Of a DNA stretch of 64,000 nt, positions 1 through 7,948 are shown piece after piece. The first letter of the stretch is position 1, and each line of letters starts with the position of its first letter. The DNA lies in assembly GCA_023487645.1 (NCBI GenBank), contig JAMDBX010000002.1, positions 27,892-91,891 of the forward strand, given 5' to 3'. The position numbers and the translations under genes were made by a program. Source of the stretch: Patescibacteria group bacterium (GTDB lineage: Bacteria; Patescibacteria; Microgenomatia; Daviesbacterales; UBA10151). The notes beneath the pieces were generated by a model. That model saw nothing but the letters and a program-made list of their open reading frames with translations, searched no databases and was not told the DNA's origin.

Positions 1-403
1 TCCCAAAATAACGGTGAAGTTTTGGCATGGCAGCATCTTCAATCCATCCTTTGATTCTGGTCCCCATGACATACTCATAACCTTGATCTAATTTTTTAAC
101 GAACTTGTCTATTTCTTTATAATCATAAGTCCCGTCTGCATCGCCCATAATTACATAGTCACCCTTTATATGGGGAATAGCATCTAAGTACGCTTGTCCC
201 AAGCCTCGTCTAGGAACTTTAATGACCTCTGCCCCTAAACTTTTTGCTATTTTCCCGGATTTATCATTTCCGCTGTCAATAATAAGAATTTGTCCTTTAG
301 GGTCAACTTTTTTTAACCCCAATTTACAATCAATTAAAACGTCTCCGATAACCTTTTCTTCATTTAAGCAAGGTATGACAATAGTAACTTTGCATTTTCT
401 CAT
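1..403 (-). CDS. GT2 family glycosyltransferase (3' part cut by window edge)
   Basis: The protein begins MRKCKVTIVIPCLNEE, the nucleotide-sugar-binding start of GT-A fold family 2 transferases. A GDADGTYDY stretch near residue 90 supplies the acidic DxD metal-binding motif. The order resembles dolichyl- or polyprenyl-phosphate mannose/glucose synthases, which load a sugar on a lipid phosphate at the cytoplasmic membrane. About 134 residues are visible and the rest lies beyond base 1. The ATG at 403 is 4 nt downstream of the epimerase stop, so the two are probably co-transcribed. Donor and acceptor cannot be told from the sequence. Confidence 0.85.
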   Translation of the reverse strand, partial: MRKCKVTIVIPCLNEEKVIGDVLIDCKLGLKKVDPKGQILIIDSGNDKSGKIAKSLGAEVIKVPRRGLGQAYLDAIPHIKGDYVIMGDADGTYDYKEIDKFVKKLDQGYEYVMGTRIKGWIEDAAMPKLHRYFG

Positions 404-407
404 ACAT

Positions 408-1349
408 CTATTCTTTACCTAAAAGAACTCTAACGGTTTTGCGTACAGCTTGTTTCGAAGTGTAATTACTTTTCCATCCGATTTTATTAATTTTAGTATT
501 TTTTATTCTTACTATAGCAACATCACCCTTCCATCCAATCGATCCTCCGGTGTAATTTAGTTTTGTATCCTTCAAACCCATCTCTTCTAAGATAATCTTT
601 GCTATTTCAGTGACGGTTACAAAGCTATTTGAGGCAATATTGTAAAGGTTGATGCTATCTTTACCCTTTTTCAAGACTAAATCTATGGCAGCTATCACAT
701 CTGCCACATAAAGATAAGACTTGCTCTGTTCGCCATTTCCTAAAATTTGCAATTTTGTGGGGTCATTTTTAAGCTTATTGATGAAATCAAAGATTACTCC
801 ATGAGTTGCTCGAGGACCAATAATATTTGCAGGCCTTAAAATCCAAGCTCTCATTTCGTGAAGGTTAACAAAAGCAGAGATTAAAGCTTCTGCGGAGAGT
901 TTGGTTGCCCCATATAAAGAAACAGGGAGTAGTGGCCCAAAAGTTTCACTAGTATATGTGGATCCAACATCTCCATAAACTCCACTACCGGAAGTATAAA
1001 AAATTTTCTTAATATTATTTACTTTCATTGCCTTGAGCAGATTGAAGGTAGCAAGGGTAGTATTCTTCACATCAATATCTGGATCAGTCGCTCCTTTGCT
1101 AATGTCAGAGTTTGCAGCCAAGTGAAAAACAGTGTCAATGTCAGGGCTTAAAGCTTTTTCTAATTTTAGATAATTAAGGAGGTCGAGTTTTATAAATTGA
1201 TATTTAGGATTATCTAGATTATGAGAGATAAACTCTTTGTGGCCAAAACTAAGATTATCTATAACCGTTACGGAATATCCTTTTTTGAGAAGAAAATCTG
1301 CTAGTTGGGAACCAATAAAACCAGCACCGCCGGTAATAAGAACTTTCAT
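408..1349 (-). CDS. NAD-dependent nucleotide-sugar epimerase/dehydratase (extended SDR)
   Basis: This 313-residue protein is an extended short-chain dehydrogenase of the GalE/RmlB type. The NAD-binding glycine motif GGAGFIG is at residues 7-13, DNLSFG follows the second strand, and the catalytic pair is Tyr146 and Lys150 in YGATK. Length fits UDP-glucose 4-epimerase relatives. It probably makes an activated sugar for the neighbouring transferases, but the substrate (UDP- or GDP-sugar, epimerase or dehydratase) is not fixed by visible residues. It sits between the GT2 gene and the transaldolase on the same strand. Confidence 0.88.
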   Translation of the reverse strand: MKVLITGGAGFIGSQLADFLLKKGYSVTVIDNLSFGHKEFISHNLDNPKYQFIKLDLLNYLKLEKALSPDIDTVFHLAANSDISKGATDPDIDVKNTTLATFNLLKAMKVNNIKKIFYTSGSGVYGDVGSTYTSETFGPLLPVSLYGATKLSAEALISAFVNLHEMRAWILRPANIIGPRATHGVIFDFINKLKNDPTKLQILGNGEQSKSYLYVADVIAAIDLVLKKGKDSINLYNIASNSFVTVTEIAKIILEEMGLKDTKLNYTGGSIGWKGDVAIVRIKNTKINKIGWKSNYTSKQAVRKTVRVLLGKE

Positions 1350-1395
1350 GTTATCTAATTATAAGTTTGAATTTTATGGGAATCTAAATAGAGGC

Positions 1396-2274
1396 TTAGA
1401 TTTTGCTTGGTTCAAGAATGCCTGCTTTCTCTCGGGCCACAATTTCTTCCCATTTTCCATCAAATTCATTATTAGTTTGTCTAGTTCTGTCGCTGTCCAG
1501 TATTTGAAGTAGAATTTTGGGTGGAATGGTTACAATATCGGCCCCGGCGGCAAAAAATTCTTCCACTGCGGTGGCATTGCGGATACTCCCAACAATCAGT
1601 CGTAAATTACGATTACGCTCGTTACCCTTTCTAATAAATTCCGCAGTTTCTCGAATAATATTTACTGGGCTGCTATTTACGGAGGATTTTACTGTCTCAT
1701 TAACCCTTGTTTGTATGTCCGCATCGTTATTACCTGCCTCCTTCAACTGTGTCCTTAATGTATTTTCGGCTGTCTGTTCGCTTGGTACAATAAATCTCCA
1801 GTATTGCTCCGTTGAACGGCCTCCAAATATGCTAACAAAGGAAGGCATGTGGTAGTCTCTTAAAGCTACAATTGGCAAAAGGGACTGACCAAATCTAGTG
1901 ATGGCAGTAATATTTAAACTTACACCCATCTCTTTTAAAGCTTGTATTGCATCTAAAGTTTTGGTTGACCCGGGAATGACCGGAACTTTTAAGGTAATGT
2001 TCTCTCCCAAATCTTTCCATTTTTTTGCCTCTTCGAGCATTTCTTCTAATGGGGCTTTACTGCTACTTAATTCCACCGAAACTGATTTTGGTGCGACTGT
2101 CGCGCAAATAGTCTTTACTAGACTGGGGATTTCGCTTACACTGACTCCCTCTTGAGCCATAATTGATTGATTGGTTGTCACTCCGTCTATAACACCTAGA
2201 TCACTCCATCTTTTAACTTCCTTGAGGTTAGCAGTATCTAGATAAATTGATTGTTCACGTAAGCGATCTATCAT
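1396..2274 (-). CDS. Transaldolase / fructose-6-phosphate aldolase-like protein
   Basis: This 292-residue class I aldolase shows YLDTANLKEVKRW near the N terminus, TTNQS at 33-37, and LKVPVIPG with the probable Schiff-base lysine at position 96, followed by a GVSLNITAI segment. Those are hallmarks of the TalC/FSA transaldolase family; the length is between short FSA (about 220) and classical TalB (about 320). Transaldolase interconverts sedoheptulose 7-phosphate with C6 and C4 sugars. Its position beside the heptose genes suggests it supplies or drains sedoheptulose 7-phosphate, the entry point of GDP-heptose synthesis. That link is inference from context. Confidence 0.85.
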   Translation of the reverse strand: MIDRLREQSIYLDTANLKEVKRWSDLGVIDGVTTNQSIMAQEGVSVSEIPSLVKTICATVAPKSVSVELSSSKAPLEEMLEEAKKWKDLGENITLKVPVIPGSTKTLDAIQALKEMGVSLNITAITRFGQSLLPIVALRDYHMPSFVSIFGGRSTEQYWRFIVPSEQTAENTLRTQLKEAGNNDADIQTRVNETVKSSVNSSPVNIIRETAEFIRKGNERNRNLRLIVGSIRNATAVEEFFAAGADIVTIPPKILLQILDSDRTRQTNNEFDGKWEEIVAREKAGILEPSKI

Positions 2275-2300
2275 TTTGTGTGTTTAAGACTTAACGAGGA

Positions 2301-2321
2301 TACTTTATAATACTTTATAAT
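2301..2321 (+). promoter_or_regulatory. Tandem 10-bp repeat with two -10 boxes upstream of gmhB
   Basis: TACTTTATAA occurs twice head to tail (2301-2310, 2311-2320), creating two TATAAT hexamers at 2306-2311 and 2316-2321 in the 80-bp divergent gap between the transaldolase and gmhB genes. Either could serve gmhB. No clear -35 box was found. Confidence 0.5.
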
Positions 2322-2354
2322 AAATTTGCAAGAGGGAATTTAAAATATATTAAT

Positions 2355-2954
2355 ATGGAAAGAAGAGCACTTTTTTTAGATCGGGATGGAACTATGAACC
2401 GGATGATCTATTATAGAGATTCTGGTTGCTATGAGCAGCCGAGATGTCCAGATGACGTCCATCTCGTCCGCGGCATAGTTCGAGTGATTGCTTTGGCTAA
2501 CATGTGGGGAATTCCAGTTATTGAAATCACCAATCAACCGGGGATAGCTAAAGGTAGAATGAGCAGACAGACTCTAGATGCTATTGAGAATAAGCTGCAT
2601 GATCTCTTGCAAGTTAATGGTGTTAAATTGAACCAAGTTTACCGCTGTTTGCATCATCCATTAGGAATAGATCCAGAATGGAAGCTGGATTGTGATTGTC
2701 GAAAGCCTAAACCAGGGTTATTATTAACTGCAGCTCGTGACTTTGGAGCTGATTTAACCAAAAGTCTATTTTTGGGTGACAAGGCTACTGATGTTGTAGC
2801 CGGTAAGAGTGCAGGTTGTAAAACAGCTATTTTGTTACATAATGAAGATCTTCCTGATAAAGTGGAGGAAGCAAAGGCATCTACTGCTGACTATAAGATA
2901 ACTTCTTTAGATGAAATGGAGCCTATCCTTAAAGAAGTGTTTTTGTTTGTTTAA
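2355..2954 (+). CDS. gmhB: D-glycero-D-manno-heptose 1,7-bisphosphate 7-phosphatase
   Basis: This 199-residue HAD phosphatase (histidinol-phosphatase subfamily) removes the 7-phosphate from heptose 1,7-bisphosphate. The nucleophile motif LFLDRDGTMN has Asp9 and Asp11, ITNQPG supplies the second HAD motif, and LGDKATDV the fourth. A zinc loop of the GmhB type is present: CLHHP followed about ten residues later by CDCRKPKPG. Length is normal. It starts a two-gene plus-strand unit with the guanylyltransferase 12 bp downstream. Both flanking minus-strand blocks carry further heptose genes. A histidinol phosphatase role is less likely in this company. Confidence 0.88.
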   Translation: MERRALFLDRDGTMNRMIYYRDSGCYEQPRCPDDVHLVRGIVRVIALANMWGIPVIEITNQPGIAKGRMSRQTLDAIENKLHDLLQVNGVKLNQVYRCLHHPLGIDPEWKLDCDCRKPKPGLLLTAARDFGADLTKSLFLGDKATDVVAGKSAGCKTAILLHNEDLPDKVEEAKASTADYKITSLDEMEPILKEVFLFV

Positions 2955-2966
2955 ATTAACATTCTT

Positions 2967-3715
2967 ATGAACGATAAAGTTAAAACGAAAGTTATTATAG
3001 TTGCTGGTGGTAGGGGAGAAAGGTTAAGGCCGGTAACAGATTTTATTCCTAAACCGATGGTAGAGGTGGGTGGAAAATCAATTCTTGAGCATACTTTAGA
3101 TCTACTTAAAAATCAGGGTATTAAAGATTTCATTTTTGCACTATGTTACTTACCCGAAGTAATAACTGATTATTTTGGAGATGGTTCTAAATTTGGGGTA
3201 AATATTACTTATACTTTTGAGCATCCTGCAATTCCACTGGGGACAGCCGGAGCGATTTTACCTGCCAAAAGTCAGATTAACAGTACTTTTATTGTGACGT
3301 ATGCGGATATTTTACGAGAACTAGATGTGAGTCAGATGATTAACCATCACAGAGAGAAGAAATCAGTTATTACTTCGGGTAAGTAACTTTTGCTACTTTA
3401 AATGTTTATCAACATCGAGGGTCGAATTTTAAAAGTTCCATAGAGTTTGGTGATGATAACAAATTATTAAAGTTTACCGAATTACCTCAGTCGATAGTAT
3501 TGGAAGAGGGCTTTGTTTGGTCTAATGGCTCTTTTTATGTTTTTGAACCGGAAATTTTTGATTTCATCCCGGCAAATCAAAAAGTGGACTTCAGCAGGGA
3601 TGTTTTTCCAAAGCTGATTTCTTCTGCCAAGAGAACTCATGTTTATCCTTCTTCGGGATATTTTATTGATATTGGTACGCCGGAAAATTTAGAAGAAGCA
3701 AAAAAGAAATTTTAA
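2967..3715 (+). pseudogene. hddC: Heptose 1-phosphate guanylyltransferase (HddC-like nucleotidyltransferase), frameshifted
   Basis: The first part encodes a sugar nucleotidyltransferase start (IIVAGGRGERLRPVTD, then IPKPMVEVGGKSILEH) and ends at a TAA at 3384-3386. The rest continues in another frame from about 3383 (VTFATLNVYQHRG) through SNGSFYVFEPEIF to the typical end SGYFIDIGTPENLEEAKK, stopping at 3715. Joined, the protein would be about 249 residues with normal family order. HddC transfers GMP to D-glycero-alpha-D-manno-heptose 1-phosphate, and the surrounding GmhA, HddA and GmhB genes favour that role over mannose-1-phosphate. A one-base shift near 3376-3386 breaks it; no homopolymer is obvious there. 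It may be a real mutation, programmed shift or assembly error. Confidence 0.8.
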
Positions 3716-4290
3716 GATTTTAATTTTGGATGGGTAACTATTCCATGCCAGATTACTGCCTGTAAGCTTTCGGCATATGGAGTAATTGTCTCATCTGAAA
3801 ATGGGGGTATATGGATACAAGCATTAGCTACCTGTTTGGTATATCCACCATCACGACTAACGATACCCATAATTGGTGACCCAACCTCTTGCGCATATTG
3901 CAAAGCGCTTACTATATTAGGACTGACATTCTTTTCTAGGTTTCCTCCTCCGACAGAAAAAACCATTAGTGCGTCAATCGGTTTTAAATGACTTACCATC
4001 AGCCATTTACTAAATATTGTATCCCAGCCTTCATCGTTTGCTCTGGCTGTCAGTTCGGAAACATTATCAGTTGGGGCGTAGGCTTCTATTCCCGCGATCT
4101 TACGAAAATCATTAACTGCATGAGAACAATTAGCAGCGCTGCCGCCAACACCTAGTAGGAAAAGCCGACCTTCTCTTGATTTAACTTCAGCAAGGATGTC
4201 TACAGTTTTATCAATTTCTTCACCAGGAAGACGGTCAATAACTTCTTTGATACCTTCCAAATATGAATCTAAATATTCTGATTTTGCCAT
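3712..4290 (-). CDS. gmhA: Sedoheptulose 7-phosphate isomerase (phosphoheptose isomerase), SIS domain
   Basis: This 192-residue SIS-domain protein converts sedoheptulose 7-phosphate to D-glycero-D-manno-heptose 7-phosphate, the first committed heptose step. LFLLGVGGSAANCSHAVNDF is the phosphosugar-binding loop, and MVFSVGGGNLEKNVSPN is a second SIS loop. Length matches GmhA. It lies 1 nt after the HddA stop on the minus strand, so the two are translationally close, and its 3' end overlaps the convergent guanylyltransferase by 4 nt. Other SIS isomerases are possible but the neighbourhood makes GmhA the best call. Confidence 0.87.
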   Translation of the reverse strand: MAKSEYLDSYLEGIKEVIDRLPGEEIDKTVDILAEVKSREGRLFLLGVGGSAANCSHAVNDFRKIAGIEAYAPTDNVSELTARANDEGWDTIFSKWLMVSHLKPIDALMVFSVGGGNLEKNVSPNIVSALQYAQEVGSPIMGIVSRDGGYTKQVANACIHIPPFSDETITPYAESLQAVIWHGIVTHPKLKS

Positions 4291-4291
4291 A

Positions 4292-5383
4292 TTAGCTGTG
4301 ATTATATACTACTTTTGTTCCTTCTGGCTCAAAACTAATTTTTCGTTCCTCTAATCCAATTTCGCTCATTCTTTCTCGGAATCCTCTTTTGTGGCTAGAA
4401 ACATAGAAAGCAAACCATCCGCCTCCGCCGGCACCCATGATTTTACCACCCAGTGCGCCGGCTTTTATAGCCTCTTCGTACCATTCGTCAATCTGGGGAT
4501 TGGAAACTTTACTTGATAAGCGTTGTTTTATCCTCCAATGAACATCAAGCGATTTTCCAAAAGCATCTACATCTCCTTCTAGAAGCCATCTTTTAACATC
4601 AAGGCCTAGAGCTTTAATATCATCAAGTGCGCACATTACATCCTCTGCGCTGGGGTCTTTTTTGCCAACTTTTTCTTTTTGATCCGCCAGTACTGAAGCT
4701 GCATCCCTGTGTAAACCGGTTCTGAAAAATAGTAAATTTTCCTCTAACTCCGCGACTGTACTATAAGGAAGATTAAGTAGTTCGGATTCAACATTTCCCA
4801 ACTGGTCCATTTCAAAATAACGGATTCCGCCTAGTGCAGCGATGTATTGATCCTGTGGCCCGACTGGCTGCTTTAGTCGTTGCATCTCAATTTCGCAAGC
4901 TTCACGAGCCAGAGTTTCTGGATCGGTGCTGGCACCACCGTTTTTGTAAGTGTGTAGTGCATTAAGTAAACCTACTTCAAATGCTCCTGATCCTCCGAGA
5001 CCAGAACGGGCGGAAACATCTGCTTGGATAGCGATATCAATTCCACAGGTTACTCCAGTGAGATCCAAAGATTCTCGAATAATAGGATTTCTTAATTCTC
5101 GGTAATCTCTGACTCTTTGTTGTTCGACAATGCCGTCTTCTCTGGTCGCTGGGGCGATGATATCTCTCCAGTCTTCAGGGCGGTGTAAGTAGACAAAGAC
5201 ATATTGGTCAATGGCTGCACTTATCCAAGCCCCGCCTCTTTGCTGGCTGTACCATTGGACATCTGTACCTCCTCCTGCGAGTGTAATTCTCATAGGAGTT
5301 TGAGTTTCTATCCTAGCTCGTTTTCTTTGAGCATATTGTGGTATTTGTAATTCTTGTCCTTCACGGGTTGCTTCGACCACCAT
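4292..5383 (-). CDS. hddA: D-glycero-alpha-D-manno-heptose 7-phosphate kinase (GHMP kinase)
   Basis: This 363-residue GHMP-family kinase phosphorylates heptose 7-phosphate at C1. Motif 1 is PMRITLAGGGTDVQWY, motif 2 (ATP loop) is VSARSGLGGSGAFEVG, and motif 3 is KIMGAGGGGWFAFYV. Length fits HddA. It is followed by gmhA with a 1-nt gap. The N terminus carries about 25 extra hydrophilic residues before motif 1. With GmhA, GmhB and HddC it completes the alpha-anomer GDP-heptose route known from S-layer glycan donors in Gram-positive bacteria. Fucokinase-like activity cannot be excluded from sequence alone. Confidence 0.87.
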   Translation of the reverse strand: MVVEATREGQELQIPQYAQRKRARIETQTPMRITLAGGGTDVQWYSQQRGGAWISAAIDQYVFVYLHRPEDWRDIIAPATREDGIVEQQRVRDYRELRNPIIRESLDLTGVTCGIDIAIQADVSARSGLGGSGAFEVGLLNALHTYKNGGASTDPETLAREACEIEMQRLKQPVGPQDQYIAALGGIRYFEMDQLGNVESELLNLPYSTVAELEENLLFFRTGLHRDAASVLADQKEKVGKKDPSAEDVMCALDDIKALGLDVKRWLLEGDVDAFGKSLDVHWRIKQRLSSKVSNPQIDEWYEEAIKAGALGGKIMGAGGGGWFAFYVSSHKRGFRERMSEIGLEERKISFEPEGTKVVYNHS

Positions 5384-5466
5384 TTTTTAAAAATTTCCTG
5401 TAGTAATTAATATCATAAATAATGTTTTGGAACAAGAGTTTGAAGATTAAAAACTGGACAGAATCT

Positions 5467-5745
5467 TTAATAGCTAAGAAAAGGGGTTTGTTCGATATAT
5501 CTTGCTAGATCTTCTCGACCCTCGGCACGGTATTTAGCTGCAAGATTATTATCCCATTCCCCTGCTAATTGTTGTAGCTCAGGGTCATGTTCATCAACAG
5601 TCAAACCTTCTTTTTTAGTTTCTTCTAAGTAACGATAGACAGATTTGCCAGATATCTCTGCGCGCGAAGCAAGAACTTGAATATCTGTTTCGGGAGTGTC
5701 TACTCTTGGTTGATCTGTTAATCCGATACTTTGTTCGACTGTCAT
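5467..5745 (-). CDS. Small hypothetical protein (92 aa)
   Basis: I do not recognise this protein. It is short, acidic and hydrophilic with no membrane segment, signal peptide or cysteine. SGKSVYRYLEETKKEG could be part of a helix-turn-helix-like or recognition helix, but this is weak. It lies between the ABC exporter and the heptose kinase on the same strand. A minus-strand -10 box (TATAAT, bases 5760-5755) ends nine bases before the ATG, giving it a promoter of its own and supporting that it is real. Confidence 0.6.
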   Translation of the reverse strand: MTVEQSIGLTDQPRVDTPETDIQVLASRAEISGKSVYRYLEETKKEGLTVDEHDPELQQLAGEWDNNLAAKYRAEGREDLARYIEQTPFLSY

Positions 5746-5754
5746 ATCTGTATG

Positions 5755-5760
5755 ATTATA
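5755..5760 (-). promoter_or_regulatory. -10 box (TATAAT) for the 92-aa gene
   Basis: On the minus strand TATAAT lies nine bases before the start codon at 5745, so the transcript would carry almost no leader. Confidence 0.5.
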
Positions 5761-5777
5761 TCATAGATATTTCGATA

Positions 5778-6512
5778 TTATTTTTGTAAATTTTTCTCAT
5801 ATTCCTCAAGAGCTTGAGCGCAATCTCCATTAAAAGTTACTTTTCCTGCAGATAACATGATTGCCTTATGGCAGAATTTTTTGATCATCTCCATATTATG
5901 GCTGACAATAAAGATGGTGACCCCACTTTTTTTAAACTCTTCCATTTTATTGAGACATTTTGTTTGAAATGCAACATCACCCACTGCCAATATCTCATCT
6001 ATTAATAAAATATCAGGTTTTGTGTGGATAGCTACAGAAAATCCTAAACGCATATACATGCCTGAAGAATAGTGTTTTACAGGAGTGTCGATAAATTCTT
6101 CCAGTTCAGAAAAGGCAATTATGTCATTTAATTTTTCATCAACTTCTTTTTTAGAAAGTCCAAGAATGGTCCCGTTTAAATAAATATTCTCTCTACCGGT
6201 TAGTTCCGGATGGAATCCTGCCCCAAGTTCTATTAAAGGACTAATGTGGCCGTTAACTGTAATTTTTCCTTTAGTAGGTGTTAAAACCCCGGCAATTAAT
6301 TTTAGTATAGTACTTTTGCCGGAACCATTAGTTCCAATAACACCAATTGATTCCCCTTTTTTAACCTCAAAAATGATATCTTTTAAAGCCCAGAAATCTT
6401 CTTGCCTTTCCGGTTTAAAAGTATCAATTAAGGCTTCTTTAAGAAGAAGCTTTTTTCCTTTCCGAAATTTCTTGCTTACATTATCAAATTTGATTGCAGT
6501 ATTATTTTCCAT
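5778..6512 (-). CDS. Polysaccharide ABC exporter, ATP-binding subunit (Wzt/TagH/RfbE type)
   Basis: This 244-residue ABC ATPase has Walker A GTNGSGKST (residues 60-68), the signature HYSSGMYMRLG, and Walker B ILLIDEILAVGD. The spacing and wording HFHPELTGRENIYLNG-like (here GAGFHPELTGRENI) are typical of lipid-linked polysaccharide exporters, where the ATPase drives flipping of glycan-lipid across the membrane. It lacks the C-terminal carbohydrate-binding extension of long Wzt proteins, so it resembles TagH-like or short RfbE forms. It starts 1 nt after the permease stop, forming an operon with it. It probably exports a product of the neighbouring glycan genes. Confidence 0.9.
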   Translation of the reverse strand: MENNTAIKFDNVSKKFRKGKKLLLKEALIDTFKPERQEDFWALKDIIFEVKKGESIGVIGTNGSGKSTILKLIAGVLTPTKGKITVNGHISPLIELGAGFHPELTGRENIYLNGTILGLSKKEVDEKLNDIIAFSELEEFIDTPVKHYSSGMYMRLGFSVAIHTKPDILLIDEILAVGDVAFQTKCLNKMEEFKKSGVTIFIVSHNMEMIKKFCHKAIMLSAGKVTFNGDCAQALEEYEKNLQK

Positions 6513-6513
6513 A

Positions 6514-7293
6514 TTAAATTACATCAGCGAAATATTTAGCCCTATTTTTAAATAATACATAACCAATAATCAGTAACCCAAAGGAAATTACTACTGAAAA
6601 AATAAATGACTGAGCCGGAGGCATTACTCCATAAAGAACTGTATTGCGATAGGCATTGATTATTCCTGTCATCGGATTTAGTCCAAAGAGAAACCTTAAA
6701 CGAGGTGGAATAAGTTCCGGGGAATAAATAACCGGGGTTAAATACATCCAGACAGTTAAAAATACTCCTAAGATATTTTCCACATCGCGAAAAAAAGCAT
6801 TTATTGATGATAAGATTAAAGAAATTCCCATAATCAATGCTAGCTGGACTAAAAATATTAAGGGGACAAAAAATAAGGTTTGGTGTAATTCTACCCGGTA
6901 TATAATAAGAAAGAATAATAAGAGGATGCTCGTTAAGGCCAGGTCTACTAATTTGGCGGCGATTGCTGAGAATGGAAAAATTTCCCGGGGTAAGTAAATT
7001 TTTGTAATTAACGAGCCGTTTGCAGCAATACTGCTGGTGGCCGAAGCAATGGCATTAGACAAAAAAGTCCAGGGAACAAGGGCGACAAATAAATATATAG
7101 GGTAGGGAATACTGCCGGTTGGTACCTTAAAAAGAAAAGAAAAAACGATACTTAAAACTACTAAGTTAATAAGGGGAACGAGTAGTACCCAAGCATATCC
7201 CAAAACTGACTGTTTATATTTGGCTTTAATTTCCCGAAGGGTTAGCTGATAAAAGAGGTCTTTATATTTGGTAATATTTTGGAAAATATTCAT
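6514..7293 (-). CDS. Polysaccharide ABC exporter, permease subunit (Wzm/TagG/RfbD type)
   Basis: This ABC-2 family membrane protein has about six hydrophobic segments, with LTLREIKAKYKQSVLGYAW near the N terminus, the coupling region seen in Wzm/TagG proteins. ENILGVFLTVWMYLTPVIY and FGLNPMTGIINAYRN are also typical. It forms the channel for lipid-linked glycan paired with the ATPase immediately downstream. I place the start at the ATG at 7293. A TTG at 7317 extends the frame by eight codons, and a -10 box (TACAAT, bases 7328-7323, minus strand) lies 5 nt before that TTG, so the longer form is possible. Confidence 0.88.
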   Translation of the reverse strand: MNIFQNITKYKDLFYQLTLREIKAKYKQSVLGYAWVLLVPLINLVVLSIVFSFLFKVPTGSIPYPIYLFVALVPWTFLSNAIASATSSIAANGSLITKIYLPREIFPFSAIAAKLVDLALTSILLLFFLIIYRVELHQTLFFVPLIFLVQLALIMGISLILSSINAFFRDVENILGVFLTVWMYLTPVIYSPELIPPRLRFLFGLNPMTGIINAYRNTVLYGVMPPAQSFIFSVVISFGLLIIGYVLFKNRAKYFADVI

Positions 7294-7353
7294 GTGGTTT
7301 GCGTTAATTTCTATCAATTTTGATTGTATGTTTTAGCCTGGGATAAATCAAGA

Positions 7354-7611
7354 TCATTCTTCCGGCCAGAGTTTTTTGGAGGTTTTATTGTCAATCAGCG
7401 TAATAGCTCCTACTGCACAGTTTTGTCCGGCGGAAACAACATCTTCAGTAGAATCTATTGGATCGGGTTTAATCTGACATTTCAAGTTTTCATCAAGTTC
7501 AAAAGTATTCGGCGCAACAACAGTACAGGAGCCGCAGGAAATACAGGCCTCCGTGTCTATTTGGATAGTTAATTTTTCTCTTTTATAATCTTCAATTTTT
7601 TGTTTAGCCAT
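7354..7611 (-). CDS. Ferredoxin, single [4Fe-4S] cluster type
   Basis: This 85-residue protein has the ferredoxin arrangement Cys23-x2-Cys26-x2-Cys29 and Cys65 (GQNCAVGAI), enough to ligate one [4Fe-4S] cluster; Cys45 is extra. Single-cluster ferredoxins of this kind carry electrons in the cytoplasm. It is transcribed divergently from a small regulator and the iscS-iscU pair, from a shared symmetric promoter, so it may serve cluster assembly or be controlled by cluster status. The ATG at 7611 gives an expected leader of about 25 nt. Confidence 0.9.
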   Translation of the reverse strand: MAKQKIEDYKREKLTIQIDTEACISCGSCTVVAPNTFELDENLKCQIKPDPIDSTEDVVSAGQNCAVGAITLIDNKTSKKLWPEE

Positions 7612-7637
7612 ATTGATAATCAGGAAAATTTATGTAC

Positions 7638-7673
7638 TATTGACAATAACTAATATATCGACTATTGTCAATA
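7638..7673. promoter_or_regulatory. Symmetric bidirectional promoter/operator between ferredoxin and arsR-like genes
   Basis: TATTGACAATA (7638-7648) and its exact reverse complement TATTGTCAATA (7663-7673) are separated by 14 bp. Read on the plus strand, TTGACA (7640-7645) and TATTGT (7663-7668) form -35 and -10 boxes 17 bp apart, serving the regulator at 7683. Read on the minus strand the same arms give TTGACA (7671-7666) and TATTGT (7648-7643), also 17 bp apart, serving the ferredoxin at 7611. The arms are a natural site for the winged-helix regulator encoded alongside. Confidence 0.8.
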
Positions 7674-7682
7674 TATTAAATT

Positions 7683-7946
7683 ATGAAATTTAAAGAGGAT
7701 TGTTCAACTTGTTTTGCGGGACTTGCTTGTTTTACCAGGGCAGAGATAATAAATCTTTTGCAGGAAAAAGAGAGGATGAGCGTTTTAGAAATTGCCCGTC
7801 ATTTTTCGGTAACTCAGTCTACCATTACCCATCATTTAAAATATTTGGAGGAAGCCGGAGTTCTAAAATCAGAAAGGGAAGGAAGAAAAATTTTTTATTC
7901 AATTCATCAAAAGTGTAGCAAAAAAGATTGCAACATTTTTGTTTAA
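7683..7946 (+). CDS. Small ArsR-like winged-helix regulator with terminal cysteines
   Basis: This 87-residue protein has an ArsR-type winged helix: MSVLEIARHFSVTQSTITHH (recognition helix), LKYLEEAGVLKSEREGRKIFYSI (wing). Five cysteines lie outside this core: Cys7, Cys10 and Cys16 at the N terminus and Cys78 and Cys83 at the C terminus. They could bind a metal or an Fe-S cluster. The gene ends 2 nt before iscS and shares a symmetric operator with a ferredoxin, so an Fe-S or metal-responsive repressor of this small regulon is the best hypothesis. It is not an Rrf2/IscR protein, and it is much shorter than SufR, which plays that role elsewhere. Confidence 0.82.
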   Translation: MKFKEDCSTCFAGLACFTRAEIINLLQEKERMSVLEIARHFSVTQSTITHHLKYLEEAGVLKSEREGRKIFYSIHQKCSKKDCNIFV

Positions 7947-7948
7947 AC

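Noticed and set aside
7928..7948. TTG start extending iscS upstream by seven codons
   Set aside because: It lies inside the regulator gene and adds residues absent from the family; the ATG at 7949 fits.
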